From the NCBI GenBank assembly GCA_031763025.1, contig JASSKH010000044.1:806001-870000 (forward strand): a stretch of DNA of 64,000 nt, read 5' to 3'. Under the pieces are notes generated by a model. It was given only the letters and a program-made list of their open reading frames with translations, ran no database searches and was not told the origin of the DNA. The stretch comes from Macrocystis pyrifera (taxonomy: Eukaryota > Sar > Phaeophyceae > Laminariales > Laminariaceae). Position numbers and translations under genes: made by a program. Below, piece by piece: positions 21,513 to 32,479 of the stretch; within the stretch, counting starts at the first letter, position 1, and every line of letters begins with the position of its first letter.

Positions 21513-21908
21513 TTAGGGGTAAGCCTTCTCAGCATGCATGTATGCTATGCTTTGTTTGCAGTATGTCGTGCGTATGACGAGGCTTTGTCGCCCGGCTCTT
21601 CTGCTCGACGGGGTGTGTGGGCACAGCAGCATGGTGATAGAGTATCCGGCGTACCAAAACACCTGGATCTTGAGGATATAGTTACAGCAAAAAGATCGCG
21701 ATGCCGACGTTGGAATTCGGTTATGCGCTGTTTGCTGATGATGTTGTTGTGCTGCTGTTGATCTCGTGAACGCCGTGGTTGAGTTTCAAATTGATGTTGC
21801 AAGCCATGTCGAAGTACTGCACACACCTGTGTTGCACTGCCCACAAAACACAACAAGAACTCCCTTCAACAAAGATGTTGGAAGCACGTCTGCCGCTGCG
21901 TTTTCCAC
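21513..21908 (-). CDS. Array gene K (unit 1 end), paralogue of gene A
   Basis: Function unknown. Exons from about 21908 to 21871 (ENAAADVLPTS), 21836-21663 (ATQVCAVLRHGLQHQFETQP, NIISKQRITEFQRRHRDLF) and 21600-21513 (AGRQSLVIRTTYCKQSIAYM...EKAYP, stop) join in phase over introns of 34 and 62 nt. The first exon and intron position match gene A on the other arm of the inverted repeat. Intron 2 varies in length between units 1 and 4 without affecting the frame. No in-frame ATG is visible, so at least one 5' exon is missing from the model. It is Gln/Arg-rich. Confidence 0.5.
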
Positions 21909-22565
21909 AAGGAATTTCGTTTTTCTGCTCTTCTCTCTACTAGCTTATTCAAACGTTTCCGTGAAGCGAAAATATGGCAAGGCACGGATATGAATTCCTT
22001 AGTACACTTCGGTGAGTGTGTCAAAGCGGCAGCACTTTCGGCGTCCTCTTTCGAGGCGGACCTCGTCGTTGAGGTTCGAAAATATAAATGTGGTTCCCGG
22101 AACTTGGAATTTTCTTGTTCTTGTGCTGTTTGTAGTCGCGTGTTTCTTTTTCTGCTGTACCATGAGAAGGAGGTACGTACTGGTACGACAGCTTCTGGGC
22201 TTCTGGGTTCCTCCTGCTCGTGTTTTCTGCGGCAGAAAAACAAAAAAAATGGGGACAGTACAAAAACCAGAGAATTCAAGCGCCTGGAACCACATTGTCT
22301 ATCTTCAGTGTGACGAGGTCCGCCCCGAAAGAGGGCACGAAGAGTGTTGTCGCTTTGGCACCCTCACGGGAGTGCACCAAGGAGCTCATATTTGCTCGGT
22401 TGAATTTTGTCTCGTTGGAAACGTTCGGAGCTAGAGCAGACGAACGAAAACTCCTCAGAAAAAATGGCGGCAGACGTGATTCCAGTGTCTTTGTTGTCGG
22501 GTGTTCAGGCAATATTATATAATAGTTTTGTAGGGCAGGCAGTGCAACACATGTGTACAGGGACC
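21815..22565. repeat. Inverted repeat at unit 1/2 junction
   Basis: Arms 21815-22160 and 22186-22565, roughly 75-80% alike by eye, around a core at 22154-22192. Matching blocks on opposite strands include gcggacctcgtc, cgaggtccgcc, agatatga.ctcctt and gcagtgcaacaca. Gene K leaves from the left arm on the minus strand and gene A from the right arm on the plus strand. Confidence 0.85.
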
Positions 22566-22699
22566 CTGTGCCCCCGGTACTGTACATGTTTATGCCCGAT
22601 TGTGAGATCGACTACTTCGCGAGTTTGAGCTCATATGAAAGGGACGTTTTCTCTTGCAAACCTCCATCTGCATTTAGCGCCTATAATAGATATAAATAG
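22464..22699 (+). CDS. Array gene A (unit 2): small two-exon protein, paralogue of gene K
   Basis: Function not recognised. Predicted exons 22464-22492 and 22534-22699 join in phase across a 41-nt GT...TAG intron, giving 64 residues: MAADVIPVSL, then AGSATHVYRDP, FMPDCEIDYFASLSS and FSAYNRYK. The exon-2 frame is also open in units 1 and 4. The N-terminal part matches gene K (AADVLPTS..ATQV), which is read in the opposite direction from the other arm of the inverted repeat, with its intron at the same codon. In unit 5 the intron is one base longer, which would leave the spliced frame unchanged. The stop lies inside tataaatag, the string that may also be the TATA box of gene B. Confidence 0.5.
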
Positions 22700-22741
22700 C
22701 CCATGTGTGTACGCACAATAGATCGAAACGCCGAGTCGACG

Positions 22742-23035
22742 ATGGAGGAAGAGGTACTACGTCGTACACAAGGCTCTTCTCGCGATAATGATGGAGGCAT
22801 TCATCCTGACGATAGTAGTGGAGAAACGGGGGGGGGGCGCTATATGGCCCCAGATCTACGTTAGAGGAGTGGAGCTGGAGAAGAAGGCAAACGGGTTTAG
22901 CAGAGCAAACACGCGCAATTACTACTACATTACAGTACGTACACTGTCGTATTGCTACTTCTCTTTTGAACAGCAGACGAGATCCGCGAAAAAATGTACC
23001 GCAGGAGGAGGTATACATACTTCAGAAAATTATGA
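22742..23035 (+). pseudogene. Array gene B, unit 2
   Basis: 10-G tract, and the donor is altered (aaacggg/tttag). Confidence 0.4.
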
Positions 23036-23335
23036 AATACGTCAACCGTGAGTCCGACTTATTCAATAGTTGATATTCAACTCTTATTGTACAAAAGGGG
23101 CGGTAAAAAAACCACAATCGTAGGGAATGATTCCGTCTACAGCGAGCAATAGTGTTGTACTTCTACAGCAGCAGCACTAAGTGCAGGGGATCAGATTGTT
23201 TTGGCGCAGTTTAACGAACAATCAAGAAACAAAATCGTTGCATATATCCCGAAACCAGCAAGCACAGAACAATATTTATCCCAATATTTTATTAGGGCAC
23301 GCGCGTTACCTACTCCACCGACTGAGCGGCTGACA

Positions 23336-23728
23336 TCACAAGAAGATCGAAAACGTGAACCTCCCACAGCTTAGGCCGTGACGAGTCGCGCAGATTACGT
23401 CTCGGGGCCATACCTGCGTCGAGTTTCAGTAACACTCTGTCCCGAAATATACGAACGAAGGATTGATGTATGCACGGTACAGTATACCATTGAGTCTACC
23501 CTTCTACTTACTTATTTCCCAAAAGAAACTGAGACAAAGCTGGCTGCTCAAGTCTCTCCTGACTAAGACAGACGAGTGCCATCCTCCTGACCATAACGAT
23601 CGGCTTGATCCTGTTATTTGAGGAGAATAAACGACGTTGACAACTCTAGCACGAAGCTCGTAAGGGCAAATCCTCTTGTCGGTGCTCGCTGGTGATGTCT
23701 TCCGAACGCCGAAATCTTGATAATCCAT
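23336..23728 (-). pseudogene. Array gene C, unit 2
   Basis: A 4-base duplication (taagtaag) in exon 1 brings in a stop after 74 codons. Confidence 0.45.
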
Positions 23729-23961
23729 TATGCTGGCATCCGTTCATAATAACGCTGGAGGTACAGTAAGCAGCAGTAGGGGTTAACATACATATACCAG
23801 TATACGAAAGAAATATCAAACAAGTGGTAGACCACGAATAGTACCCCATAAAATTACTAAAGACGCCAGCTGTTTCGTATATTCAAGAATCGAGAACAGA
23901 CGAAAAATAGAAGAAGTACTAGTATGTACGGGACAAAACGTCTACGACATGGTCTCGGTGT

Positions 23962-23979
23962 GGGGGGGGGGGGGGGGGG
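23962..23979. repeat. G-tract, unit 2 (18 G)
   Basis: Same position in the unit, with a local deletion on its left. Confidence 0.85.
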
Positions 23980-24022
23980 CTGGCTGCTTCCGAAGAGTAG
24001 TGGTGTGTTTTTTGTCGATACA

Positions 24023-24027
24023 CCACT
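24023..24027. repeat. Target site duplication, left
   Basis: ccact immediately before the 5' LTR. Confidence 0.9.
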
Positions 24028-24321
24028 TGTTCGGAGTGCTCACGTACTTGGTGTATGGATTCATGTGTAACGGTATTTGGGAGTTCCACACAGGAAATAT
24101 GCGTGTTTCTGTGTGGAACGGTCAGCGGGTTGGGACGTATCTTATCCGCCGCTTTCTCCCTTCTTCTTCTTGTTCTACTTCTTCTTGTTGTGTGCGTACT
24201 TCATGTTCTCACCCTTTCTTCCTTGTCTTGTGTATTCTATGCGATAATATATATATACCCTGGAGGGGCTTCTACGAACTGACTCAGGCTTGGCCTATCA
24301 TATCAGTGAGTGCATCGAACA
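24028..24321 (+). repeat. Copia 5' LTR
   Basis: Starts TGTTCGG, ends CGAACA. Contains a TA-rich box (gataatatatatataccc) near 24242-24259 that could be its TATA element. Differs from the 3' LTR at about seven bases and one indel. Confidence 0.92.
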
Positions 24322-24420
24322 CGCTAGCGTCTGTTCCAATTGGACGCACTTGCTGGTTGGGGCTACGCCGGGAGAGCAACTCCCCGTTCGAAGACGAGCG
24401 AGAGATATTCAGTTTTTCGG

Positions 24421-26020
24421 ATGCAGAGGCCAGAGGGTCCTCAACCGAGCAGAGGCACTGGCGACAACGAGGTCGACAGAGCCAGGAGAGCTACAGGAGT
24501 GGCGATAACAGCGGCAGCAGAGGCAGTCATCAACGCCGCGGCAGAGGCCGCGGAAATGGCTAGTAGCGCAGGAGCGCGAAACCCTGTTCCGCCAGAGGGC
24601 GGAACTGCTCCGCCAGAGGGCAGAGCAGAAACGAGTAGAACGAACGAGGCTTCGCGGGAGGACGGAGACGCAGGCCGCGATGATGAGATCGCCCGCCTGA
24701 AACGAGAGATGGCCGAGATGTCGCTCCGGCTGGAGATCAGAGAGGAGGAACGAACGAGGATGGAGAGGCTACAGCAGGGGGCTGGAGGAGGAATGCGCCC
24801 ACCGGAGCCACATGGTCAACCAGGCACGTTTCTAGTTGGTTTTGGTAAGCCTTCACCGAAACTTGACGGTAGTAAGGAGGGAAATTATTTTAAATGGTCG
24901 AAGCAATTTCTATCATGGGCTGTTACTAACACCTGCGACGATGTTTTGAAGGAAACTAGCGACCCGATAGTCTTGCAGGGCCCAAATAGAAGGAGTCAAC
25001 AAGACCTCGATTACCGTTTCGGAACGGCAAGGGTAGCCGCTGCTCGCAGGGCATACGAGGGTATCACCAACGCACTGACTAATTCGTCTCTGTTATACAA
25101 GATCTATGACATAGGCAGCCCTAGTCTTGCGATGGCCGAGGTACGTCGGCACTACGTCCCAAGCGACGACCTCGACAAGCAGGCATACCAGAGATAATAC
25201 ATCAATGCTCATATGAAAGAGGGGGAGGACCCCACCCTTTATTTCGAGAGGATGAGCATCATCCGAGAAAAGCTCTCCGAAGTAGGCATCCCAAAAACGG
25301 ATCAGGAAGCCAACCTCCACCTACTGCAATGCCTGACGTCCGAATACGAGGTGGACAAGAAAATCCTGCAATACGCCCAGAACTTGACCCTCAACATGAT
25401 CGAGGACCGGGTTCGCATAACGTACCGGGAGTTGGAAGCGAGTAAGAGGAAAATGATCGATGGCTCAGCACAGGTCTTGATAGCCACAGGCGGAGGTGGA
25501 GCAGGTGGACAGGGGAGTTTCCCCGGTCCCAGCCCTGGCCACTACACGGGCGGCAGAGGTGGCACGGCGAGTGGTGGCGCCACTGGGCACTGGGGGCAGC
25601 AACAGCAGCAACCACACTATCAACATCAGCCACCGCGTCAACACCAACAGCAACACCAGCATGGTCAAGGCTGGGCAGGCCAGGACTGGGGAGGGGCACG
25701 TTCGGGGAACAAGAACGGGAAGCCGAAATAAAATCGGCAGAGGCAGGGTTCGCACGCCAGCGGCGGCGGCGGACATCAACCATGGCCGCCATACGCCGGC
25801 CGCGGCGGAGGTGGGAACCAGTCGTGGCCGCTGGTACGCGACGCACGTTTCATCGGGCCCGGAGGACACCCACCAGGTACCGACCGAATGTACGACGCCG
25901 TCCGTCCGGTACCCCCCTAACCTACATCGGCCACAAGGCACCGAGCCGGGAATCCATGCCGCTGACCCCCGCCCAAGATGTTACAGGTGGGGCCGGATAG
26001 GCCATTTGTTTGCGAACTGC
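24421..26020 (+). pseudogene. Copia gag
   Basis: Nucleocapsid/capsid polyprotein. From ATG 24421 (MQRPEGPQPSRGTG) a coiled-coil-like Glu/Arg-rich part leads into the capsid region (PSPKLDGSKEGNYFKWSKQF). TAA at 25195-25197 breaks the frame, which resumes as YINAHMKEGEDPTLYFERM. A second stop follows at 25729-25731, and a frameshift lies at a C run near 25,912. The zinc knuckle (CYRWGRIGHLFANC, near 25,978) has Trp in place of its second Cys. Confidence 0.85.
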
Positions 26021-26909
26021 CGCGCTATCGTGACGTTGGTAGATGACCCGAATCCACCTCGTGAAGTTTACCAGAGCCACGTCGCGGCGAATACCGCGAA
26101 TACCGCCCAGTCTACAACACCGCTCCTCCCCACCCCAGACCCCATTCCGCAGCAGCAGCCGCAGTACCAACAGCAGCCACAGCAACAGTCCCACCATCAA
26201 TCACAGTACCAAGCACAGTATCAACAGCAGCAGCTCCAACAGCAGTCACAGTACCACGAGCCTCAACAGCAGCCACATCTTCAGCAACCACCACAGTACC
26301 AACGTGAGCAACAGCAGTACTACCAACGTGAGCAGCAGCAGTACTACCCACATATTCAGCAGCAGGCTCAACAGGCGCAGCAGGCGCAGCAGGCGCAGCA
26401 GGCGCCGCAGGCGCAGCAGGCACAGCAGGCGCAGCAGGCGCAGCAGGCGCAGCAAGCACAGCAGGCGCAGCAGCCACCGCAGCACTACTTGGCTCCTGAA
26501 GAGCCATCACATCTACTCACAGCACAGTCTGCTTTGGTCGGTCAGTACGATGTTTTGGGAAGGGGGATAGAGAGTTGGATTGCGGACAACGGGGCGACAA
26601 CGCACATGACCCCGAACCCGGACCACTTGTATAACAAGCGCCCCCCCCTCCCCTGAGAACGCCAAAATATTTATCGGTGACGGAACAGAATTAGCAGTGG
26701 AGTACGTAGGCAGCGTGGATTTAATTTTTCACAGCACGGAAGACGTACGCGTAACCTTAGAGAGTGTTTCATTTATCCCTAGCCTAAAGGTAAACGTGCT
26801 GTCGCTGCACACTGTCCAGGCCAAAGAGACGATCACTCTAGATGCTGCTGGTGCCCACCTAATGGGTGGCCGCTTATTTTTCCCCAAAGACAGAGCCGGA
26901 TCAGGCTGA
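26021..26909 (+). pseudogene. Copia linker and aspartic protease
   Basis: A Gln-rich linker precedes the protease motif WIADNGATTHMT. The usual family form has DSGA, so Asn replaces Ser next to the catalytic Asp. A C-run frameshift near 26,645 separates it from VSFIPSLKVNVLSLHTVQAK, the protease C-terminal part. Confidence 0.8.
26366..26485. repeat. CAG-rich 9-bp minisatellite (caggcgcag)
   Basis: Tandem caggcgcag units encode alternating Gln and Ala in the linker. Confidence 0.8.
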
Positions 26910-27002
26910 ACGCCACGCGTCGCCCCCCCCCCCCCCCCCCCCGTACAGGGTACACCAGCTTTGATGGCCGTGTTGCAGCCCCCCCCCCCCCCCCTCCCCC
27001 CC

Positions 27003-27500
27003 ATGCGCCGGTGCCTGTGACGTTACAACCGGTGAGGACGCCGGGAGTATCTGCTATGCCGCTGTCGCCGGGGGTGATGGTAGCGGTAGACCCGCCGGTA
27101 GCGATGGATGGTACAACGGTTTTGCAACCCCCCCCCCCTCCCCCCCATGCGCCGGTGCTTGTGACGTTACAACCGGTGAGGACGCCGGGAGTATCTGCTA
27201 TGCCGCTGTCGCCGGGGGTGATGGTAGCGGTAGACCCTCCGGTAGCGATGGATGGTACAACGGTTTTGCAACCCCCCCCCCCCTCCCCCCCATGCGCCGG
27301 TGCCTGTGACGTTACAACCGGTGAAGACGCCGGGAGTATCTGCTATGCCGCTGTCGCCGGGGGTGATGGTAGCGGTAGACCCGCCGCTAGCGATGGATGG
27401 TACAACGGTTTTGCAACCCCCCCCCCCTCCCACCCATGCGCCGGTACCTGTGACGTTACAACCGGTGAGGACGCCGGGAGTATCTGCTATGCCGCCGCCG
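27003..27500. repeat. Four tandem copies of ~144 bp with poly-C
   Basis: Copies start at atgcgccgg at 27003, 27147, 27292 and 27435, each headed by a C run. They sit where integrase should be and suggest deletion followed by repeat expansion. Confidence 0.88.
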
Positions 27501-28260
27501 CCGCCGGGGGTGACGTCACCGTCATCCCCACCGGGGGCCGAGAACCATCACGTCGAGGACGACGAGGGCCCCCGGGATAACGAGATCTTCCAACTGGGGC
27601 GGACGCGCGCTAGGACACGGGCGATGACGAAGGCGCCGCTTCAAGTGGGGATGCCACCGGTGATGACGCCGGCGCCACCGGAGATGCCGCCGACGCCGGG
27701 GGTGATGTCACCGTCATCCCCACCGGGGGCCGAGAACCCCCAGATCGAGGACGACGAGGGTCCCCCGGACAACGAGCTTCTCCAACCGGGGCGGACGCGC
27801 GCGAGGACGAGGGCGTACCACCAGGCGTCTACTGGTACATCGCAGCCAGCTGACCACGCACTTTTCAACCAGCGCCCGCCCAACCAACCCACCCCTGCTC
27901 TGCCAACATGTGATGCGGGACAACTCTCGGAACCCGCGACCTACCAGGAGGCGATGCTCTCGCAATACCATGCGAACTGGTCCCATGCAATGAGACGGAA
28001 ATTGCCGGACTCGAGGGAGCTGGGACTTTCGGGGATGCTTAGCAGCAAAAGGGAGGGAACGTGATATCGGCCAAATGGGTGTTCACTTGGAAGGCAGATG
28101 AGCATGGTAAGGTAGTGAAGGCGAAAGCGCGACTAGTGGCGAGAGGATTTAGCCAACGCCCCGGAGTTGATTACTGCGAGACTTTTGCCCCCCACCCCCG
28201 CCGCGTCATGTATCCGTATGATGGCTGCGATAGCCTGCGAGTTACAGTTAGATTTATGCC
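27501..28260 (+). pseudogene. Copia region before and at the start of RT
   Basis: Two related ~190-bp segments (EDDEGP.DNE, TRARTRA) precede PATYQEAMLSQYHANWSHAM and, after a frame change at ~28,060, WVFTWKADEHGKV and ARLVARGFSQRPGVDYCETF, the first RT block. Everything after ETFAP is missing. Confidence 0.8.
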
Positions 28261-28388
28261 ATTCCGAAAAGGGAGAGTTTGAAATCACGCATGTGAGGTC
28301 GGAATACGAACATGCGAACTTCTTGACGAAACCCCTTCCGAAAGACGCTTTCCGTTTCCACAGGAACTTCATCATGAACATGAGTTAA
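28215..28388 (+). pseudogene. Copia RNase H C-terminal remnant
   Basis: Joined directly to the RT start: MMAAIACELQLDLCHSE, then THVRSEYEHANFLTKPLP...FHRNFIMN, the standard pol end. The RT catalytic YVDD region and the body of RNase H are deleted. Confidence 0.8.
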
Positions 28389-29410
28389 TTTGTTTGTTTG
28401 TTTTGTTTTGTTTTGTTTTTGAGTCAATTTTTATGTCTGACGAGGCCGATTTTTGTATCTTTCTGTGATTTGAGGGAATTCGAGGAAGTTATCACAAATC
28501 TCATGAGATTTGAGAAGATAGATTATGGATTTTATTGAGCTTGGAGGTCATGATATTTTATTGCTGAGATCTGAAGAGTTATTTTTTTGGGCGATTTGAC
28601 TTCATGCGGTCCTATGATTTGTGATTTAATTTTGGGGGGGGGGGGGACGAGGGAATGAATCCGACATGCCACTATGTATCATTCTGGTTTGAGTTGAGGA
28701 GTCGATCGTGATTCATGAGTGGTGCTTTTTATCCCGTTCCGTTGGGGCTGGAAGACTGCTGTACGTAGCAGGAAAGCTGAAATATTTGGAACTACTGGAT
28801 AACATTTTTATACTGAATACGTATCTACGTACGTAACGCGAAATTGAAATATGTAGTATACTACGGCGACCGCACTAAACTGGGGCGTTATTTCAGAGAC
28901 GAAATTCTGGGTTTTTGTTGCCATTTGACTGGATTTAGTGTGTCCCCTGTAGAGAGGCTATATCGGATTGGTGTTTGATTCAGATGAAAAGGGAGGACTA
29001 CAGTACTATATAAATGATGCAAGGATTCGATTGATTGTTTTCTGAGATTTTGAGGAGTTGCTTTGTGGGATTTTCTGGGCTTGGCGGGCTTGATCTTTCT
29101 GTACAGTCGAGATTTGAGGAGTTGATTTCTGTTTTTTTTCTCCGATTTCTTATTTTTCGGGTTTTGAGCAGCTGTTCTTGTGGTACTATTTTCTGAGATA
29201 TGAAGATCAAGTTTGTTTCTTTGTGAGATTTGAGACTTTGATATTTGTATTTGTGATATTCTGATTGGAGGCATTGGTGGTCTTGACATATACTTATCTT
29301 TGAGTACAATACCTTGGATTTGGATTTTGGGTGATCGTGGTCTATCATCATGGCATGGTACTTTATCATGAGCGATGTGTGGTGATCCCATTCACCAAGC
29401 AGCCAAGTAG
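28389..29410. other. Copia 3' untranslated region
   Basis: About 1 kb, T- and G-rich on the plus strand, with a (gttt)n stretch near 28,390-28,425 and a G run near 28,636. No supported gene. Confidence 0.5.
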
Positions 29411-29422
29411 AGAGCAGAGGGG
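29411..29422 (+). other. Copia polypurine tract
   Basis: agagcagagggg directly before the 3' LTR. Confidence 0.65.
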
Positions 29423-29423
29423 C

Positions 29424-29718
29424 CATTCGGAGTGCTCACGTACTTGGTGTATGGATTCATGTGTAACGGTATTTGGGGAGTTCCACACCGGAAATATGCG
29501 TGTTTCTGTGTGGAACGGTCAGCAGGTTGGGACGTATCTTATCCGCCGCTTTCTCCCTTCTTCTTCTTGTTCTACTTCTTCTTGTTGTGTGTGTACTTCA
29601 TGTTCTCACCCTTTCTTCCTTGTCTTGTGTATTCTAAGCGATAATATATATATACCCAGGAGGGGCTTCTACGAACTGACTCAGGCTTGGCCTATCATAT
29701 CAGTGAGTGCATCGAACA
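29424..29718 (+). repeat. Copia 3' LTR
   Basis: 295 bp. Its first two bases are CA where the 5' LTR has TG, which would impair integration of copies made from this end. Confidence 0.92.
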
Positions 29719-29723
29719 CCACT
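29719..29723. repeat. Target site duplication, right
   Basis: ccact immediately after the 3' LTR. Confidence 0.9.
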
Positions 29724-29769
29724 GTACGTAGAGTGATAACCCAAACCCCGACCGCCTAGGATTGTTTTT

Positions 29770-30247
29770 TCAGAGTGACGAGGGGTGATGTGGTGTTGAG
29801 TTACTGTGTGTATTGGGTGTCTGCGTATGCTTGATGTCGATGGATAGTTCTAGCAGGCTATGGCGTTGGAAATCAATGAACTGTACATTAAATGTAGGCA
29901 CCACAAGCAAACCGACAGCATATAATTCTCATACTAATAGTATTGAACGAAAACCTAACGTACTGGCATAGCGTACCGTAGTGACCTTGAACAAACACAT
30001 ACATACCTGCGGTTTCAACGGCCAAACGGTGCGAGGGTAACCAGTACTATTGGCCTTGGGCTGCTCCCACAAAGTACGAGTATACTCCACACTGCCGAGA
30101 CCCCAACGGAATGTTATGAGAACTGTAAGGGTACCATCTGCAGCAGTAGCACTCACAGCCTCTAACATGCGGGGGAGGGGGAGCACGTATTCCCATCTAC
30201 TGAAATAGTATGAGCCCCCCCCCCCCCAAACCACCCCCCCCCCCCCC

Positions 30248-30293
<46 letters not shown>

Positions 30294-30474
30294 ATATACT
30301 CCACAAGGCCGACATCCAAAAGAGATGCTAGAATTTAGAGCTAAAAGGCCGTTCGCAATGGTTGTACTCACATCGTCTAGCACACTGCGTATCGAAAGTA
30401 GGAGTGATGAGAGTTCGACTAAAGGCCGGTCAAGACACTTGAGGATACCAACAACCGCTGCTCGGAAGTAGCAT
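29770..30474 (-). pseudogene. Array gene D, unit 2
   Basis: Splice sites kept, but stops in exons 1 and 2; its first intron carries the C-tract expansion. Confidence 0.35.
30215..30293. repeat. C-tract expansion in unit 2
   Basis: About 78 nearly pure C residues replace a single C between gagc and atatactcc at a site intact in the other four units. It is either a real slippage expansion or an assembly problem. Confidence 0.85.
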
Positions 30475-31534
30475 GGGATTCCGATATGGGAGTCTGATAG
30501 GAATCCTCACCACCAAGTCGTTTGCGAATCCCATGAAAGCACTGCGGGAGAACCATGGAAGCAGCGTGGATATTCCTTGGACGTTCCATGGGAGTTCCAT
30601 GCGGGCCTTAGAAACGCATGGACCGAATAATAGCTACCCTGGGAGCACTACGGTAGACTGGGTACCTGGTATATCATTCCATGAGAGGTCCATGGGACAA
30701 CCATGGCACCTCATAGCAAATAGAACTTTCACGGCACACCCATTACCCCTCTTCTTTCACGTTGTGCAAACGCGGTATACCTCGGACATACCATCAAATT
30801 CCCACCTTATGATACTGCTGTGTTTGAGCTGATGGATAATCCAAAATCTGTAGAGGTTGCTCATGTTTTTGGGTGGGAGCCGTACAATCTGAATAATCTA
30901 CCTTCAAACGGACTTGTTTTCTCGGGGTTAAATATGTACCACGGATAGTATGCAGACCCTGCACAGCTTCTGAAACTGGCAAGTGGGCAACTAGACAGAT
31001 CATCTACGACTCGGTAGATCATTATCTGTCGCAAGGATGTTTCTTTGTCAGCGAGCGCTCCCGTCGGCAGCCGGCTTAAACGTTAACAGGTGACCGTGCT
31101 TGTAACCACAGTGATACCCACAGCCTAGCCCCTACCGCGGTACAGTACAAGCGTGGACGGGACCCGCTGCCTTTGTCGTGATATATATAAGAACATGGCG
31201 ACAGGACAGGAGTTCTACAGTGGGCGCGCAGCTTTTAGAACGTTGAACACATCGCAAGGTGTTTGCAGACTTGTCTGCGTTTGGTGGAATTGGCATCGTT
31301 CAGTTATGTCTGGAAAAGTGCTTAGAAGGTCTGCCGTTCCAACTGGCGTACGATAACGCTCTGTGGACTGTTTAGTTGCGGGACGGTTCACTAAATGTAA
31401 GGTGCTTACAGCCACACGCCTTAGGTTTGACCGCAACCTATTACGATAACACTAGCAGGTGGGGTGCTGTCCACGCGTGTGGTGACACTCCACTAGTGAC
31501 TACTACACAGAGTTGGGTGCAGTAATGACGTTTG

Positions 31535-31804
31535 TTATGACAAATACAGTAGACTACTATAGAGATTGCGGTAGCCTCGAAAATAGTGAGTACTGTGAGA
31601 TAATCGCTGAAGCAACGACTGCTGAATAACAGAACGAGGATATTGGAGAGAGGATGCCGAGAGTTGAACACACGCGTTGCACAAAGTGTGTGTCTGCATT
31701 TCACGTAATCGAATACCTGCGAGGATTGAAGGTTAACGTCTGCCTTGAACACAGCCTGGAGCAGGTGGTGGCACAGTGTCACCCCGTGGGGATTGGTAAA
31801 ACTC
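31535..31804 (-). CDS. Array gene E, unit 2
   Basis: Same two exons, open in phase, ending SSLLYLS. Confidence 0.4.
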
Positions 31805-32296
31805 CTATCTCACATCCTGCACGAGTAAGGGGGACTGGTGGTACGCCCTTTGGAATCGTTCGTTTGACAGCTGTATGTTTGAGTGCGCCACCGACAAGAG
31901 ACACTAGTAGCGTGAACTGACGGTACGCTTTATAGTAGTGCTGGGATCGCTTTCTTCACCGCTGCATGCTTGAGTGCGCCAACAACGAGAGGTGCTATAA
32001 CGTCACCTGGCGATACGCTCTACAGAGGTGCTGGGATCATTGTATTGGCCGCTGCGTATTCGGGTGTGATAATGATAACGTGTACGTGTAGCGCGAAATA
32101 TACCCGGTACGCTGTATTGTTGGGTCGTTGTGTTGGATGATTTCATGTTTACCTGCGACGGCAGCAATGCGCATGGGTAGCCCGAACGGACCGCACGCTC
32201 TACCGTACGTACTGTAGTGTGGAGTCATGATCACGGCCGCTGCCATGCTTAGCTGCGGCGACAATATTGCGTACGGTAGCTCGAACTTGCTGCACG

Positions 32297-32479
32297 CTAA
32301 AATGTTGGAGCGTTTGCTTGACGGCGGCATGTTCGATTGCGACGCTAAAAGACCGTGCGGGTGGACAGCGAACTCGAGGCACTCTCTCGTGGCTCATCCG
32401 CATCACCCTGCATATTTGGGTGCGCTGTGGAAGCATTGATTGCTGGATTGAGATCGATATATTGTGATAGACGAAGCAT
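32297..32479 (-). CDS. Array gene F, unit 2 (short form)
   Basis: 60-codon version as in unit 1. Confidence 0.3.

Larger units (their letters stand above)
11100..21989. repeat. Array unit 1
   Basis: Full unit, 10,890 bp. Its left inverted-repeat arm is cut by the array edge. Genes D, E, G, H, I, J and K are readable here. Confidence 0.9.
24028..29718 (+). mobile_element. Defective Ty1/copia retrotransposon inside unit 2
   Basis: 5,691 bp bounded by 294/295-bp LTRs and a 5-bp direct duplication (ccact). The other units show the same site without the insert (caccactgtacg in unit 5). Gag is broken, integrase and most of RT are missing, and internal repeats have expanded, so it cannot move by itself. 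Confidence 0.95.

Noticed and set aside
21715..21770. Plus-strand FGYALFADDVVVLLLIS, resembling the FADD box of non-LTR reverse transcriptases
   Set aside because: The frame is only ~30 codons between stops, has no other RT motif around it, and lies antisense to the better supported middle exon of gene K; gatgatgttgtt repetition explains it.
25391..25941. Minus-strand frames of ~150 codons within copia gag
   Set aside because: Antisense to gag; no motif.
26246..26485. Minus-strand Leu/Arg-rich and Ala/Pro-rich frames
   Set aside because: Shadows of the CAG-rich Gln linker of the copia element.
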